The notes below the pieces were generated by a model that saw nothing but the letters and a program-made list of their open reading frames with translations, ran no database searches and had not been told where the DNA came from. From positions 1 to 64,000 of the forward strand of contig JBMNEO010000004.1 in assembly GCA_050948825.1 (NCBI GenBank): a DNA stretch of 64,000 nucleotides, given 5' to 3'. The DNA is from DUQX01 sp050948825 (lineage in GTDB: Bacteria > Bacillota > Dethiobacteria > DTU022 > UBA8154). The position numbers and the translations under genes were made by a program. Positions 33,437-42,257 of this stretch are shown in pieces. The stretch's first letter is position 1, and every line of letters starts with the position of its first letter.

Positions 33437-33516
33437 GCAGCTGGAAACTGTGTAAATGCTAACCTTTTTCAAGGCTGTTTCCTGCATAACGCAGGAGATT
33501 TACTTGTTCCAGCTGC
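33437..33516. ncRNA. Candidate structured RNA/DNA element (branched fold)
   Basis: Outer stem GCAGCTGGAA (33437-33446) / TTCCAGCTGC (33507-33516), exact; second stem GTAAAT (33452-33457) / ATTTAC (33498-33503), exact; inside it two hairpins, CCTT-TTTC-AAGG (33463-33474) and TCCTGC-ATAAC-GCAGGA (33480-33496). The four nested or adjacent helices are mutually compatible and form a three-way junction. It lies between lysS and the next plus-strand gene, 75 bases before its ATG. No known family recognised; strand undetermined. Confidence 0.5.
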
Positions 33517-33591
33517 ATTAATAATATTTACCTACCGCGCATAAATTATTCATGGCTAGAAAAAATTTTTTAATTTTTTTAAGGTGATTGC

Positions 33592-34344
33592 ATGTACCCA
33601 CTCACGCATCTTTATTTTGCTAAAAGAGTGCAGGGTTATCTTGACGATCCTGCTGCTCTTGGCAGCATTTTTCCGGATGTACTTATTCTTAGCGGTATTG
33701 CCTGGAAAGAAAGCCACACCCTCGGAAATAAGATCTGGCGGCATTTTCGTGGAAAGGAAAAGGATCTGGTTCACTTTTCTCTGGGAGTTATTACTCACGG
33801 CATAGAACCAAAAGGGTTGGACTACTTTAGCGATGAAAAATATAACGATTATGAAAGAGGTTATTGCTATGAAAAGGCAAAACCGCTTATCAACAGGGTA
33901 GTGGAAGCATGTAATATATCCGCCGAAAACGGCTGGTGGAAAGCCCATAACTTCATTGAAATGGGTGTTGAGCTTTATATAAATGAAAAATCCCCGCGGC
34001 TATTATCCTTTCTTCAGCAGGTTTTTTACAATACTTCGCTTATCAGGAAACTCTGCAAGGAATTATCCCCTCTTTTACACCGTGATGCGGATCTTTTAGA
34101 GCAGTCCTTACATACTTTTAAAAGTTTTTTTGAAGAAGAACCGCTGGATGCCCGGCTGCTTGCTCTGCGCTATCAGCGGCAGATATTTTTTCGTCATAAT
34201 ATTGAATCTATCGATCTGGTTGAAAGCCGGGATATTATTCATAAGGGAAAAGAACTGGTTGCCTGTGATATAGAAGACTTCTTTTCGGAGGTAAGTGAAA
34301 GTGTAAGGCATGTATTGGATGAATTAATAATTGGTTCCCGGTAA
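33592..34344 (+). CDS. Conserved helical protein, possibly zinc-dependent phospholipase C-like
   Basis: 250 residues, mainly helical, starting behind AAGGTGAT. Spaced metal-ligand-like residues (PLTHLYFA, FPDVL, HFSLGVITHGIE, HNFIEMGVELY) recall the zinc-dependent phospholipase C / P1-nuclease-like fold, in which His and Asp residues bind metals. No signal peptide, so it would be cytoplasmic. Function not assigned. It precedes the ROK kinase by 67 bases. Confidence 0.45.
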   Translation: MYPLTHLYFAKRVQGYLDDPAALGSIFPDVLILSGIAWKESHTLGNKIWRHFRGKEKDLVHFSLGVITHGIEPKGLDYFSDEKYNDYERGYCYEKAKPLINRVVEACNISAENGWWKAHNFIEMGVELYINEKSPRLLSFLQQVFYNTSLIRKLCKELSPLLHRDADLLEQSLHTFKSFFEEEPLDARLLALRYQRQIFFRHNIESIDLVESRDIIHKGKELVACDIEDFFSEVSESVRHVLDELIIGSR

Positions 34345-34411
34345 GGATAAAATATGGAAAGGTTGGGGCGAGCGGCCGTTGATACAGCTGATAAAGGTTT
34401 GAGGTGAGCAG

Positions 34412-35377
34412 ATGGATTACAGGGTTGGAGTGGATCTGGGTGGGACAAAGATGCTTCTGGCCCTTGCTGCCGGTGATGAGGGTAAAATAATCAGAATAAA
34501 AAAAGTTGCTACAAGGGCAGAGGAAGGGCCGCAGGCGGTTCTCCGTCGCCTTATCGGTAATATTGAGGAGATCCTTTTTGAAGTGGGGCTGCCCCTCAAT
34601 AAACTTGAAGGTGTTGGGCTTTGCATCGCAGGTTTTTATGATATTCGTTCCAGACAGATGATCAGTTCTCCCAATCTTCCCGGTTGGGAGATGTTCCCGC
34701 TGGAAAGGGAATTAAAGGAAAAGCTGCATTTGCCGATAATTATAGAGAATGATGCCAATGCTGCAGCCTACGGGGAATTTGTTTTTGGAGCAGGCAGGGG
34801 CACAAAAAATTTCGTTAATATTACCCTTGGGACCGGCATAGGCGGAGGGATAATCGCAGAAGGGAAAATCTACCGGGGCAGCGGTGGTTTCGCTGGTGAA
34901 ATAGGGCATCTCAATGTTTTGCTCAATGGTCCGCTTTGCGGTTGTGGACGCCGCGGATGCGTGGAAAGCCTTTCCTCGGGTTCTGCTATCGAAAGGGAAT
35001 GGCGTTTGATTTCCTCGGGAAACTCTTCGCAGCGAGGGATTACTTTGGAAACAGGCGCCGGGTTGATGGCCAGCCAAATTATTGCTGCTGCCCGTGACGG
35101 CAATCCAGATGCTTTAAAAATTGTCGAAAGAGCTGCTTATTATCTCGGGCTTGCTCTTTCTTATGTGGTAAACATCTTGAACCCCGGGTTGATCGTTGTC
35201 GGGGGCGGTCTGGCTGGTTACGGGGATTTTTTTATTGATCGGGCAAGATGTTATTTAAATGAGGCTGCAATCGGTCCCTCAGGGAAAATGGTGACTCTGG
35301 TTCCTGCCGCACTGGGGGAAGAGGCCGGTGTGAAGGGAATATTGAGGTTGCTGGATGAAATATTAAAAGAGCGGTAG
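34412..35377 (+). CDS. ROK-family glucokinase
   Basis: Phosphorylates glucose (or a related sugar) with ATP. 321 residues: phosphate loop VGVDLGGTKMLLAL, substrate/catalytic IENDANAAAYGEFVFGAG, GTGIGGGIIAEGKIYRG, EIGHLNV, and the ROK zinc site CGCGRRGCVESL. No N-terminal HTH, so an enzyme and not a repressor. GAGGTGAG precedes the ATG. Its place just upstream of the GH57 genes supports a role in using glucose released from alpha-glucan. Confidence 0.9.
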   Translation: MDYRVGVDLGGTKMLLALAAGDEGKIIRIKKVATRAEEGPQAVLRRLIGNIEEILFEVGLPLNKLEGVGLCIAGFYDIRSRQMISSPNLPGWEMFPLERELKEKLHLPIIIENDANAAAYGEFVFGAGRGTKNFVNITLGTGIGGGIIAEGKIYRGSGGFAGEIGHLNVLLNGPLCGCGRRGCVESLSSGSAIEREWRLISSGNSSQRGITLETGAGLMASQIIAAARDGNPDALKIVERAAYYLGLALSYVVNILNPGLIVVGGGLAGYGDFFIDRARCYLNEAAIGPSGKMVTLVPAALGEEAGVKGILRLLDEILKER

Positions 35378-35709
35378 CTTTTCCGGGAAAAGAGCTGGTG
35401 TCGGAGTAACCTTTTTCTGCATTGTCCGTTATACATAGTAAAGAGATTCATATAGTGAGCGCAGGAAAATATGCTGGATTTCACTTCAAATACTGCCTGC
35501 CGGAACCATTACAGGTAAATGGTGGTTTTATCAGGGCAGGCAGGAGAAAGAATGGCGGGAGTAGAATCTTTATAAGCTAAGACCCCAGAATACACCCGAA
35601 ACGCAATGAGCTTTATTCGGGGTGTAATCAATTTGCACCGGGCAAATCAGCTCCGGGGCAAGGGGGTTGGTTTCCGCTTAGCACCTAATCCCCTGAAGGA
35701 GAGATCCAG
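35378..35709. other. Intergenic region before the sigma factor gene
   Basis: 332 bases without a gene. TACACCCGAA and TTCGGGGTGTA (35590-35630) can pair with one bulge, and the right part is purine-rich up to the ribosome site GAAGGAGAG of the sigma gene. I find no clear consensus promoter. Confidence 0.4.
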
Positions 35710-36270
35710 TTGCCGATAAAAGAAAGGGAGCAGGAGATAGTTTCCAGGGCCCAGCTCAACCCTGTCTCTTTCGCTCCGCTTTACGATCATTATTTCCCAA
35801 AAATATATAACTATATCTATAATAAGGTTCATAATTCGCAGCTGGCTGAGGATTTAGTATCTGAAACTTTTTATAAGGCGCTGGCCAATATCAAAAAGTT
35901 TCAATGGCAGGATCGTTCTTTTGCATGCTGGCTGTATACCATCGCCCGCAATCAGGTTATTGATCAGTTCCGCAAGCAGGACCCTGTATTGCTCGATAGC
36001 AGTAATAACGAGATCACTGCTGAAACGGAGAGCGGCCCGGAGGAGAAAGTCATCCGGGATGTTGCCAGGGAAGAGCTGCTCAAAGCGATCGGAACACTCA
36101 GCCCCGATCAACAGGACGCGTTGTTGCTTCGTTATCAGGAGGACTTGAGGATTAAGGAAATCGCTGTGATTTTAGGAAAAAATGAAGGGGCGGTAAAAGC
36201 ACTTTTGTTTCGCGGGTTAAGAAGCTTGCGTAAAAAACTGGAAGGAGGGGATTTCAATGCCGCAATCTAA
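35710..36270 (+). CDS. RNA polymerase sigma factor (ECF type)
   Basis: 186 residues from a TTG start behind GAAGGAGAG. Region 2 reads FAPLYDHYFPKIYNYIYNKV, LAEDLVSETFYKALANIKKF and CWLYTIARNQVIDQFRKQDP; region 4 reads LSPDQQDALLLRYQEDLRIK then EIAVILGKNEGAVKALLFRG. No regions 1.1 or 3, so an extracytoplasmic-function type. It overlaps by 14 bases the following membrane protein, which is its likely anti-sigma factor. Confidence 0.9.
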   Translation: MPIKEREQEIVSRAQLNPVSFAPLYDHYFPKIYNYIYNKVHNSQLAEDLVSETFYKALANIKKFQWQDRSFACWLYTIARNQVIDQFRKQDPVLLDSSNNEITAETESGPEEKVIRDVAREELLKAIGTLSPDQQDALLLRYQEDLRIKEIAVILGKNEGAVKALLFRGLRSLRKKLEGGDFNAAI

Positions 36271-37570
36271 TTGGGACAAATCAATAGAAGATCTCTGTTC
36301 TTCTGAAAAAGAGATTCAGGAACTGCAGGAGGTTGCATCACTGCTTTGCGGGATGCAAAAAGCCCAATCCTCTCCTATGTTTAGAGATAACCTCAAAGAG
36401 CGGTTAATGGAAAAGGCCGGGGAGGAAGGGAGCCCCACCGTCGGTAAGAATAGCAGGCTTTTCGAGCTTAAAACTCTGCTATTTAAAAAGAACAGCCTGC
36501 TGGGATCGCCCGTTTTTTCCGCTGCGGCTGTTGTACTGATTCTTGTTGCCGTAACCTTTTTCTATAATCAGAGCCCCACCGTCGATAACCCGGAAATTGC
36601 CAACCCATTCGGTCCTCAAGCCCCTGAAACATATATCTCTTCCAGCAACCGGCATTCTGAGGAGGGGCAGCTTCCTGAAGGCGGTGGCACCGATATACCT
36701 CCCGCAGAAGGGGAAAATGGAGATCAGCCTTCTATTAATGACCCGGTCGAAGAAGTTCCCGGCAATCAGGAAGTTGTATTAGCCCCAGAAGATCCGGAAG
36801 CTCCGGAAGATCCAGAAGAAACAGCACCTGAAACTGGTACCGGAACCGGCACTCTGAATGATCCGGAACCTGCAGGCCCTGCCGGGCCGGGTAAACCGGG
36901 TAATGGTGAAGAAAATACCCTCAAAGAAGAGCCGGAGTTCGAGGCCTGGAAAAACGGGAAAGTACTGGCGCTGGGTGGAAAGGTGAAGCCGGCATCCGTA
37001 TATTATAGTGTCAAGAAGGAAGATAATCCCGAACCGGCGGATAATACAAGGTGTACGTGGGAGCCGCGGAAGTACCTCTCGTCGGCTCCAGGTGAAGGGG
37101 GAACAATAGGTACAGAAGCGTGGGCAAAGGAGATCCTTTTAAACGAAGGGTTTATGGTAAAAAGCGCAGATCAACTGCAGGTCAATCCTCAGGAAACGCA
37201 AAAGGGAATTTATGCGGAGATCATTTATAAAGAACGGAAAAGCGGTGAACAGAGCCCGGCCCTTATTTTAATCTGTGGTGAAAAAGAGGGGATTTTATCG
37301 TATTATTATCAGGAACAGGGCGGATATGCTGAGCCGGGCTTTTATCGCCTGCTCTCGCCGGCTCAAGCTTTTAAGAACGTAAAGGATTTGCAGTGGTATA
37401 CCCCTAAGCAGAGAATGTCGTTTTCTTTCCAGGAAGTAAGCCTTACCTATCACGAATTTGAAGTTGAAGAAAACGGCGGTAAAAAAACGATCACCCTTCC
37501 TGCCTACTGTTATGTGGGCACGCCCCTATCAAACAGGGATGCTTTTAAAGTCTATGTTCCTGCTATCTAA
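36257..37570 (+). CDS. Membrane-bound probable anti-sigma factor with a Pro/Glu-rich linker
   Basis: 437 residues. A short cytoplasmic N-terminal part (about residues 1-75, with FRDNLKERLMEKAGEEG) is followed by one membrane segment (FSAAAVVLILVAVTFFY, near 78-94), an acidic proline- and glycine-rich linker (near 120-225, with EDPEAPEDPEETAPETG and TGTGTG) and an extracytoplasmic domain of about 200 residues that I do not recognise. Gene order and topology fit an anti-sigma factor that senses an outside signal through its C-terminal domain. Confidence 0.7.
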   Translation: MPQSNWDKSIEDLCSSEKEIQELQEVASLLCGMQKAQSSPMFRDNLKERLMEKAGEEGSPTVGKNSRLFELKTLLFKKNSLLGSPVFSAAAVVLILVAVTFFYNQSPTVDNPEIANPFGPQAPETYISSSNRHSEEGQLPEGGGTDIPPAEGENGDQPSINDPVEEVPGNQEVVLAPEDPEAPEDPEETAPETGTGTGTLNDPEPAGPAGPGKPGNGEENTLKEEPEFEAWKNGKVLALGGKVKPASVYYSVKKEDNPEPADNTRCTWEPRKYLSSAPGEGGTIGTEAWAKEILLNEGFMVKSADQLQVNPQETQKGIYAEIIYKERKSGEQSPALILICGEKEGILSYYYQEQGGYAEPGFYRLLSPAQAFKNVKDLQWYTPKQRMSFSFQEVSLTYHEFEVEENGGKKTITLPAYCYVGTPLSNRDAFKVYVPAI

Positions 37571-37612
37571 AGAAGAATAGAAAGCAGGAACAAAGAGTTG
37601 AAAATTTATAAT

Positions 37613-37638
37613 AAAAAATGGCCTAAAGGCCATTTTTT
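37613..37638. terminator. Bidirectional terminator
   Basis: AAAAAATGGCC-TAAA-GGCCATTTTTT: a perfect stem with A- and T-runs on opposite sides, between the convergent anti-sigma and GH57 genes. Confidence 0.85.
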
Positions 37639-37667
37639 ATTATTCGTCTATGTACTTCAACATTTCA

Positions 37668-39299
37668 TTACGATCTTACTTCCACCAGCTTATCTTTTTC
37701 CACGGCAACGGTTTGCTCAAGGTTCTGGAACAGATGGTAATCCAGGTGCGGGAACAGATTGTCTGCTGTTTCGAGCTGCCGCAACCAGGAGACGTCAATC
37801 TTGTTTTCCCAGATTTGCCGTTCCAGCTTCAGGAAACGGATGAGGTGGCTGGTAATTCTTGATTTTGCATACATATCCATGGTTCCGGTTGTCATGATGA
37901 AAGGCCAGTCGCTGCTCTGGGCCAGCAACAGTTCTCTAGCGGCTTGATTCAGTGCATCCCTCAGTATATTTTCGGAGCGGGGAAAATTTGTGGCCAGTGC
38001 GGTCATCTTTTCCCCTGCTTTGTGCAGGTGACGGTAGATCCAGTCATTTTTACCGTTCAGCCAGACCTCGTTATAGCCTTTATCACCCCAGCTTGATGCG
38101 TTCGGTGTACAGAGCTGCAGGGGGTATCCCTGTTCCAGGTACTTGCCTGGAGTAATTAGCTTGATATTTTGGGTTTTTTCTATGAAACGGCAGAGATAAT
38201 CGATCCACTGCGGACCTTCAAACCACCAGTGGCCAAATAACTCTGCGTCGTATGGTGCAACGACTAGTGGAGGCCGGTCCATGATTTCTCCATAATACTC
38301 AACTTGCTTTTCACGGTTAAACATAAAGTTACCGGCGTGTTCACGGGCTTTCCCCAGTGCCCACTCTGGATTATACGGTTCTTTATGATTTGTCGGTCCT
38401 GTAATGCGGTAATACTTAAAGCCCGTGTTGCCTCTCAGTCCGGAAGGATGGAGAAATTCCCCAATGTAATTCAGGTCCAGGTCGTATCCTATGTCCCGGT
38501 AAAATTCTCTGTAATTGTAATCGCCCGGGTATCCTTCTTTTGAGCTCCAGACCTGCTGGGACGTTTCAGGATCCCTGCCGAAGGCGGCAAGGCCTCCCGG
38601 AGTCAGGATAGGGCTGTAAACGCCGTATTTGGGCCGAGGGGAGGCATAAAGCACTCCATGTGTAGCCGTAACAAAATAATGTAAGCCCAGCTCGCTCATA
38701 ATATCCTCCAGGCTGCTTTCATAACCGCATTCCGGCAGCCAGATACCGCGAGGGGTGTTGCCGAAAATCTTTTGATAGTATTCCACTCCGGCGGCGATCT
38801 GAGCGTATGCCGCTTCTTTTTGAATTCCCAGCAGCGGTAAAAAGCCGTGTGTGGCTGCAGAGGTGATCAGCTCGACATGTCCCCCGTCCTGCAGCTCTTT
38901 AAATGCCTTTACCAGGCGCCTCCCATATTTCTCATTATATATGTACGATGTAAAATCGATTCTTTCCCGGTACATACGTGCAAGGGGAGCGAAGACCGGA
39001 TCGTTTGCAGTCCTTTCCTCCTCCCTGCAGGCAAGTTCTTGCAGACGGGATAGGTATTCTGCATACCGATCCTGTAAAAAGGGGTCTTCCATCATTGCCA
39101 ATAGAGTTGGTGAAAGGGAAAAGGTGACAGAGTAATCGATGTTGTCCCTCTCCAGCTCCTGAAATACCTTAATGAAGGGAACGTAGCATTCGGTTATGGC
39201 TTCAAAAAACCATTTTTCCTCCAAAGACTGCTTGTATTCCGGATGGCGTACATAGGGCAAATGAGAATGAAAAATAAACGCCAGATAGCCTTTCGCCAT
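37668..39299 (-). CDS. GH57 1,4-alpha-glucan branching enzyme
   Basis: Retaining glycoside hydrolase family 57 enzyme that makes alpha-1,6 branches in glycogen-like polymer. 543 residues, the length of the GH57 branching enzymes. N-terminal FIFHSHLPYVRHPEYKQSLE, nucleophile Glu in RGIWLPECGYESSLED, acid/base Asp in VVAPYDAELFGHWWFEGP, and the C-terminal DUF1957 domain with NASSWGDKGYNEVWLNG and SSDWPFIMTTGTM. Adjacent to DUF4912 and divergent from two further GH57 genes. Confidence 0.9.
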   Translation of the reverse strand: MAKGYLAFIFHSHLPYVRHPEYKQSLEEKWFFEAITECYVPFIKVFQELERDNIDYSVTFSLSPTLLAMMEDPFLQDRYAEYLSRLQELACREEERTANDPVFAPLARMYRERIDFTSYIYNEKYGRRLVKAFKELQDGGHVELITSAATHGFLPLLGIQKEAAYAQIAAGVEYYQKIFGNTPRGIWLPECGYESSLEDIMSELGLHYFVTATHGVLYASPRPKYGVYSPILTPGGLAAFGRDPETSQQVWSSKEGYPGDYNYREFYRDIGYDLDLNYIGEFLHPSGLRGNTGFKYYRITGPTNHKEPYNPEWALGKAREHAGNFMFNREKQVEYYGEIMDRPPLVVAPYDAELFGHWWFEGPQWIDYLCRFIEKTQNIKLITPGKYLEQGYPLQLCTPNASSWGDKGYNEVWLNGKNDWIYRHLHKAGEKMTALATNFPRSENILRDALNQAARELLLAQSSDWPFIMTTGTMDMYAKSRITSHLIRFLKLERQIWENKIDVSWLRQLETADNLFPHLDYHLFQNLEQTVAVEKDKLVEVRS

Positions 39300-39398
39300 A
39301 TATTCACTACCTCCTGATCTTTAGGTGTTTTCCCCTGTGGAAAGGATATGGGATTTGCGCTGCCGCGCCTGTAGCGGTACCGGTTACCGAAGTAGTAG

Positions 39399-39923
39399 TT
39401 AACGCTGGGAAATTCCCCATTTTATCATTTCCAGAGAGCTGATATTGCTGCGTGAAATTCTCCAGTATAGCCGCCGGGCCTGCCAGTCCGGCAAACGCCA
39501 GTTTTCGTCAATGATATCGCTGAGACTGTCTCTTGGCGTGGAAACGATATTGGAAGATAGGATGGCATGGAATCCTTTATCCGGCAAATAACACCCCAGC
39601 TCGATCTGATATTGTTTATCGGGGACTCCTGCTTTTATATACCAGTTATCTGAGGAAGAATCGATCTGTATATCAAAATGGCTTTCTTTTCCCGTTCTTT
39701 GAGCATCATAACGGTAAACCCTTATAGCCTGCTGCAATGATTCCCAAGTTTTTTGAACTTCTGATTCAAAGCTCCGCCTGGTCGGCAGGCTGATCTCCCA
39801 GTAAGCAAAAAGCCAGTAAGGGTCGCGCGGAAGAAGTACAAGATAATCTTCCCCATAATATAGCGGCAGGTTTTCTTCTCCGTCTAAATATTCCCTGCTG
39901 GATGGGTGCATATTAATTATCAC
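39399..39923 (-). CDS. DUF4912 protein
   Basis: 174 residues. LPLYYGEDYLVLLPRDPYWL then FAYWEISLPTRR is the DUF4912 signature; beta-rich fold with YQIELGCYLPDKGFHAI. Genes of this family usually sit next to GH57 branching enzymes and may bind glucan or DNA; the role is unknown. Ribosome site AGAGGTG precedes the start. 99 bases separate it from the branching enzyme on the same strand. Confidence 0.8.
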   Translation of the reverse strand: MIINMHPSSREYLDGEENLPLYYGEDYLVLLPRDPYWLFAYWEISLPTRRSFESEVQKTWESLQQAIRVYRYDAQRTGKESHFDIQIDSSSDNWYIKAGVPDKQYQIELGCYLPDKGFHAILSSNIVSTPRDSLSDIIDENWRLPDWQARRLYWRISRSNISSLEMIKWGISQR

Positions 39924-39990
39924 CTCTTTTTTTCTTTTTCTTTTTGAAGCTATTATTCCCTACAGGTGAATTATTATTGCACCTGGTACA

Positions 39991-40120
39991 ATTAATCAAG
40001 AAAAAGGTAAGAAATATTGAGCGGATACCGGGATAACAAATTTGGCCGTCATTAAATCCGGGCGTACCTATTGTTGAATAAAAAGGTAGCGGCGGGGCAA
40101 CCTATTTTTGCTTGATTAAT
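39991..40120 (+). promoter_or_regulatory. 130-base element bounded by a 10-base inverted repeat before the GH57 operon
   Basis: ATTAATCAAG (39991-40000) and CTTGATTAAT (40111-40120) are exact complements; the helix continues with AAAAA/TTTTT and GGT/ACC after short bulges. Inside, CGGAT (40022) pairs with ATCCG (40056), and TACCTATT (40065) with AATAAAAAGGTA with bulges. It ends 16 bases before the ATG of the first GH57 gene, so it would be part of its leader. Confidence 0.5.
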
Positions 40121-40136
40121 ATGAGGTGGTGAGATC

Positions 40137-42245
40137 ATGTATTTAGATGAAGGCCCTGCGCTAACGATTGAAAAAGTTGAAAATAAGGCTCAACGAAAGC
40201 CTGTGTCCTTTATTTTAGCATTACATAATCATCAGCCGGTTGGAAATTTGCCCGAAGTATTTGCAGCGGCATTTAAGGATGCATATGCACCTTTTGTTGA
40301 GGTGCTAAAGCGTTACCCATCCCTTAAGGTTGTTCTTCATTATTCCGGTTCGCTGCTGGAGTGGATTGAGAAAAATGAACCTTCCTTTCTCATTTCTTTA
40401 AACGAACTGGTGGAAAACGGGCAGGTTGAGCTTATGGGCGGGGGTTTTTATGAGCCCATTTTACCGGTTATCCCGGATAGCGATAAAAAAGGTCAGATTC
40501 TTAAACTCAGCCGCTATCTTGAAAGCAGGTTGGGGACGGAAGTAAGAGGTGTATGGCTTGCCGAACGTATCTGGGAACCGCATCTGGCCCGCCCGCTGTT
40601 TGAAGCTGGAATCCGTTATGTTGTGGTTGACGACGCCCATTTCCAGGAGATTGGGATGAAAAGCGAAGAACTGCTTGGTTATTATATAACCGAGGAGGAG
40701 GGCTGTCCTTTAAATATCTTTCCGATTAGCGAGAAACTGCGCTACCTAATTCCATTTGAGAAAATAGAAGAGACTAAAGAATTTCTGGGAAGCCTTGCAT
40801 CCAAAAGCCCGGGTTCACTTGCTGTTCTTGCTGATGATGGAGAAAAATTTGGTGTATGGCCCGGGACCCATAAACATGTTTATGAAGAGGGCTGGTTGGA
40901 AAAATTTTTTCAGATGCTGGCCGATAATGAAGATTGGATTAAAACAACAACTTTTAAGGAATATATGAAGAGCTATCCTCCCCGTGGCCGGGTTTATCTT
41001 CCTGCCGCCTCTTACAGGGAGATGAAGGAATGGGCAGGAGGGTACTGGCGGAATTTTCTCATACGTTATCCAGAGAGCAACCGCATGCATAAAAAAATGC
41101 TGGCTGTAAGAAAAAGATTGCCGCAGGTAACACGTAAAAGAGCGCGGCAAAAGGCCAGAGATTTGATCTGGGCTGCCCAGTGCAACTGCGCGTACTGGCA
41201 CGGGGTTTTCGGCGGGCTTTATCTTAACTTTCTGCGGGCGGCTGTTTATGAAAACCTGATCAAAGCAGAAAATATTATTGTCAGGGAACTGCACCCACGG
41301 GATAGCTGGCTTGAAATTAAAGTAGAAGATAGGGATTATGACGGTTTTCAGGAAATCATTCTCAACAACGAGTATTATGGCCTGTTGCTTTCGCCTAACC
41401 TGGGAGGCACTCTCTGGGATTTATCTTACCGCCCTGCGGCGGTTAACCTGCTTGATACCCTAACCAGGAGGAAGGAGTCCTATCATGATGACCTTCTCAA
41501 GCAGGGAATAACTAGAAATAACGGGGAAGAATCCGCTGATGGCGGGAATAATGATGTAAAAACCATTCACAAAAGATTTGCGGTAAAAGAGGATGGACTG
41601 CAGGATTTTCTTGTATATGACCGCTACCCGCGGGGAGCACTGCTTGACCATCTCCTTCCGCTGGATACCGACCTTGACTCCTTTAGCAGGGGCGCCTTTA
41701 CTGAAATAGGGGATTTTCTGTTGCAGCCGTATAATACTGAGATAGAGCGCTTGCAGGGGAAAGTGTTAGTTTCTTTTCAGCGTAGAGGAACAGTAGATAA
41801 GGGTGAGCTGTTGGTGCGTAAAAGAATTGCTCTGGAGACCTCCTCGCAGAGCATAATAATAGAGTATAATCTGCAGAATACAGGGGAAGGGGAGTTGCCT
41901 TTCAGATTTGGTTCGGAGTTTAACCTGGCCTTTTTGTCCGGGAATTCACCGGAAAGGTATTATCATATCCCGGGGAGGACACTGGGGGAAACTCATCTCG
42001 CCAGCAGGGGTGAAGAAGCAGAAGTAGAAGAGTTAATGATCTTTGATGAGTGGAGGAAGCTGGAGGTTGTGTTGCGTTTTTCCCCCGCGGCCAGGGTCTG
42101 GCGTTTTCCGGTTGAGACGGTATCCCAGTCTGAAGGAGGATTGGAACGGGTTTACCAGCAATCCGTAATAGTACCTATCTGGGATCTGACGCTGGGTTCC
42201 GGCGCGGATAGCGTTTTCAATATTGAGCTGCGCATTAACTCTTGA
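40137..42245 (+). CDS. GH57 4-alpha-glucanotransferase / alpha-amylase
   Basis: 702 residues, close to the Thermococcus-type 4-alpha-glucanotransferases: N-terminal GH57 barrel with ILALHNHQPVGNLPEVF, nucleophile Glu in GVWLAERIWEPHLARP, acid/base Asp in AVLADDGEKFGVWPGTH, then the all-helical DUF1925 region (ARDLIWAAQCNCAYWHGVFG) and the beta-sandwich DUF1926 domain from about residue 400. It transfers maltooligosyl units or hydrolyses alpha-1,4-glucan. No signal peptide, so it acts on intracellular glycogen. GAGGTGGTGAG precedes the ATG. Confidence 0.9.
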   Translation: MYLDEGPALTIEKVENKAQRKPVSFILALHNHQPVGNLPEVFAAAFKDAYAPFVEVLKRYPSLKVVLHYSGSLLEWIEKNEPSFLISLNELVENGQVELMGGGFYEPILPVIPDSDKKGQILKLSRYLESRLGTEVRGVWLAERIWEPHLARPLFEAGIRYVVVDDAHFQEIGMKSEELLGYYITEEEGCPLNIFPISEKLRYLIPFEKIEETKEFLGSLASKSPGSLAVLADDGEKFGVWPGTHKHVYEEGWLEKFFQMLADNEDWIKTTTFKEYMKSYPPRGRVYLPAASYREMKEWAGGYWRNFLIRYPESNRMHKKMLAVRKRLPQVTRKRARQKARDLIWAAQCNCAYWHGVFGGLYLNFLRAAVYENLIKAENIIVRELHPRDSWLEIKVEDRDYDGFQEIILNNEYYGLLLSPNLGGTLWDLSYRPAAVNLLDTLTRRKESYHDDLLKQGITRNNGEESADGGNNDVKTIHKRFAVKEDGLQDFLVYDRYPRGALLDHLLPLDTDLDSFSRGAFTEIGDFLLQPYNTEIERLQGKVLVSFQRRGTVDKGELLVRKRIALETSSQSIIIEYNLQNTGEGELPFRFGSEFNLAFLSGNSPERYYHIPGRTLGETHLASRGEEAEVEELMIFDEWRKLEVVLRFSPAARVWRFPVETVSQSEGGLERVYQQSVIVPIWDLTLGSGADSVFNIELRINS

Positions 42246-42257
42246 GGAGGAGTACAA

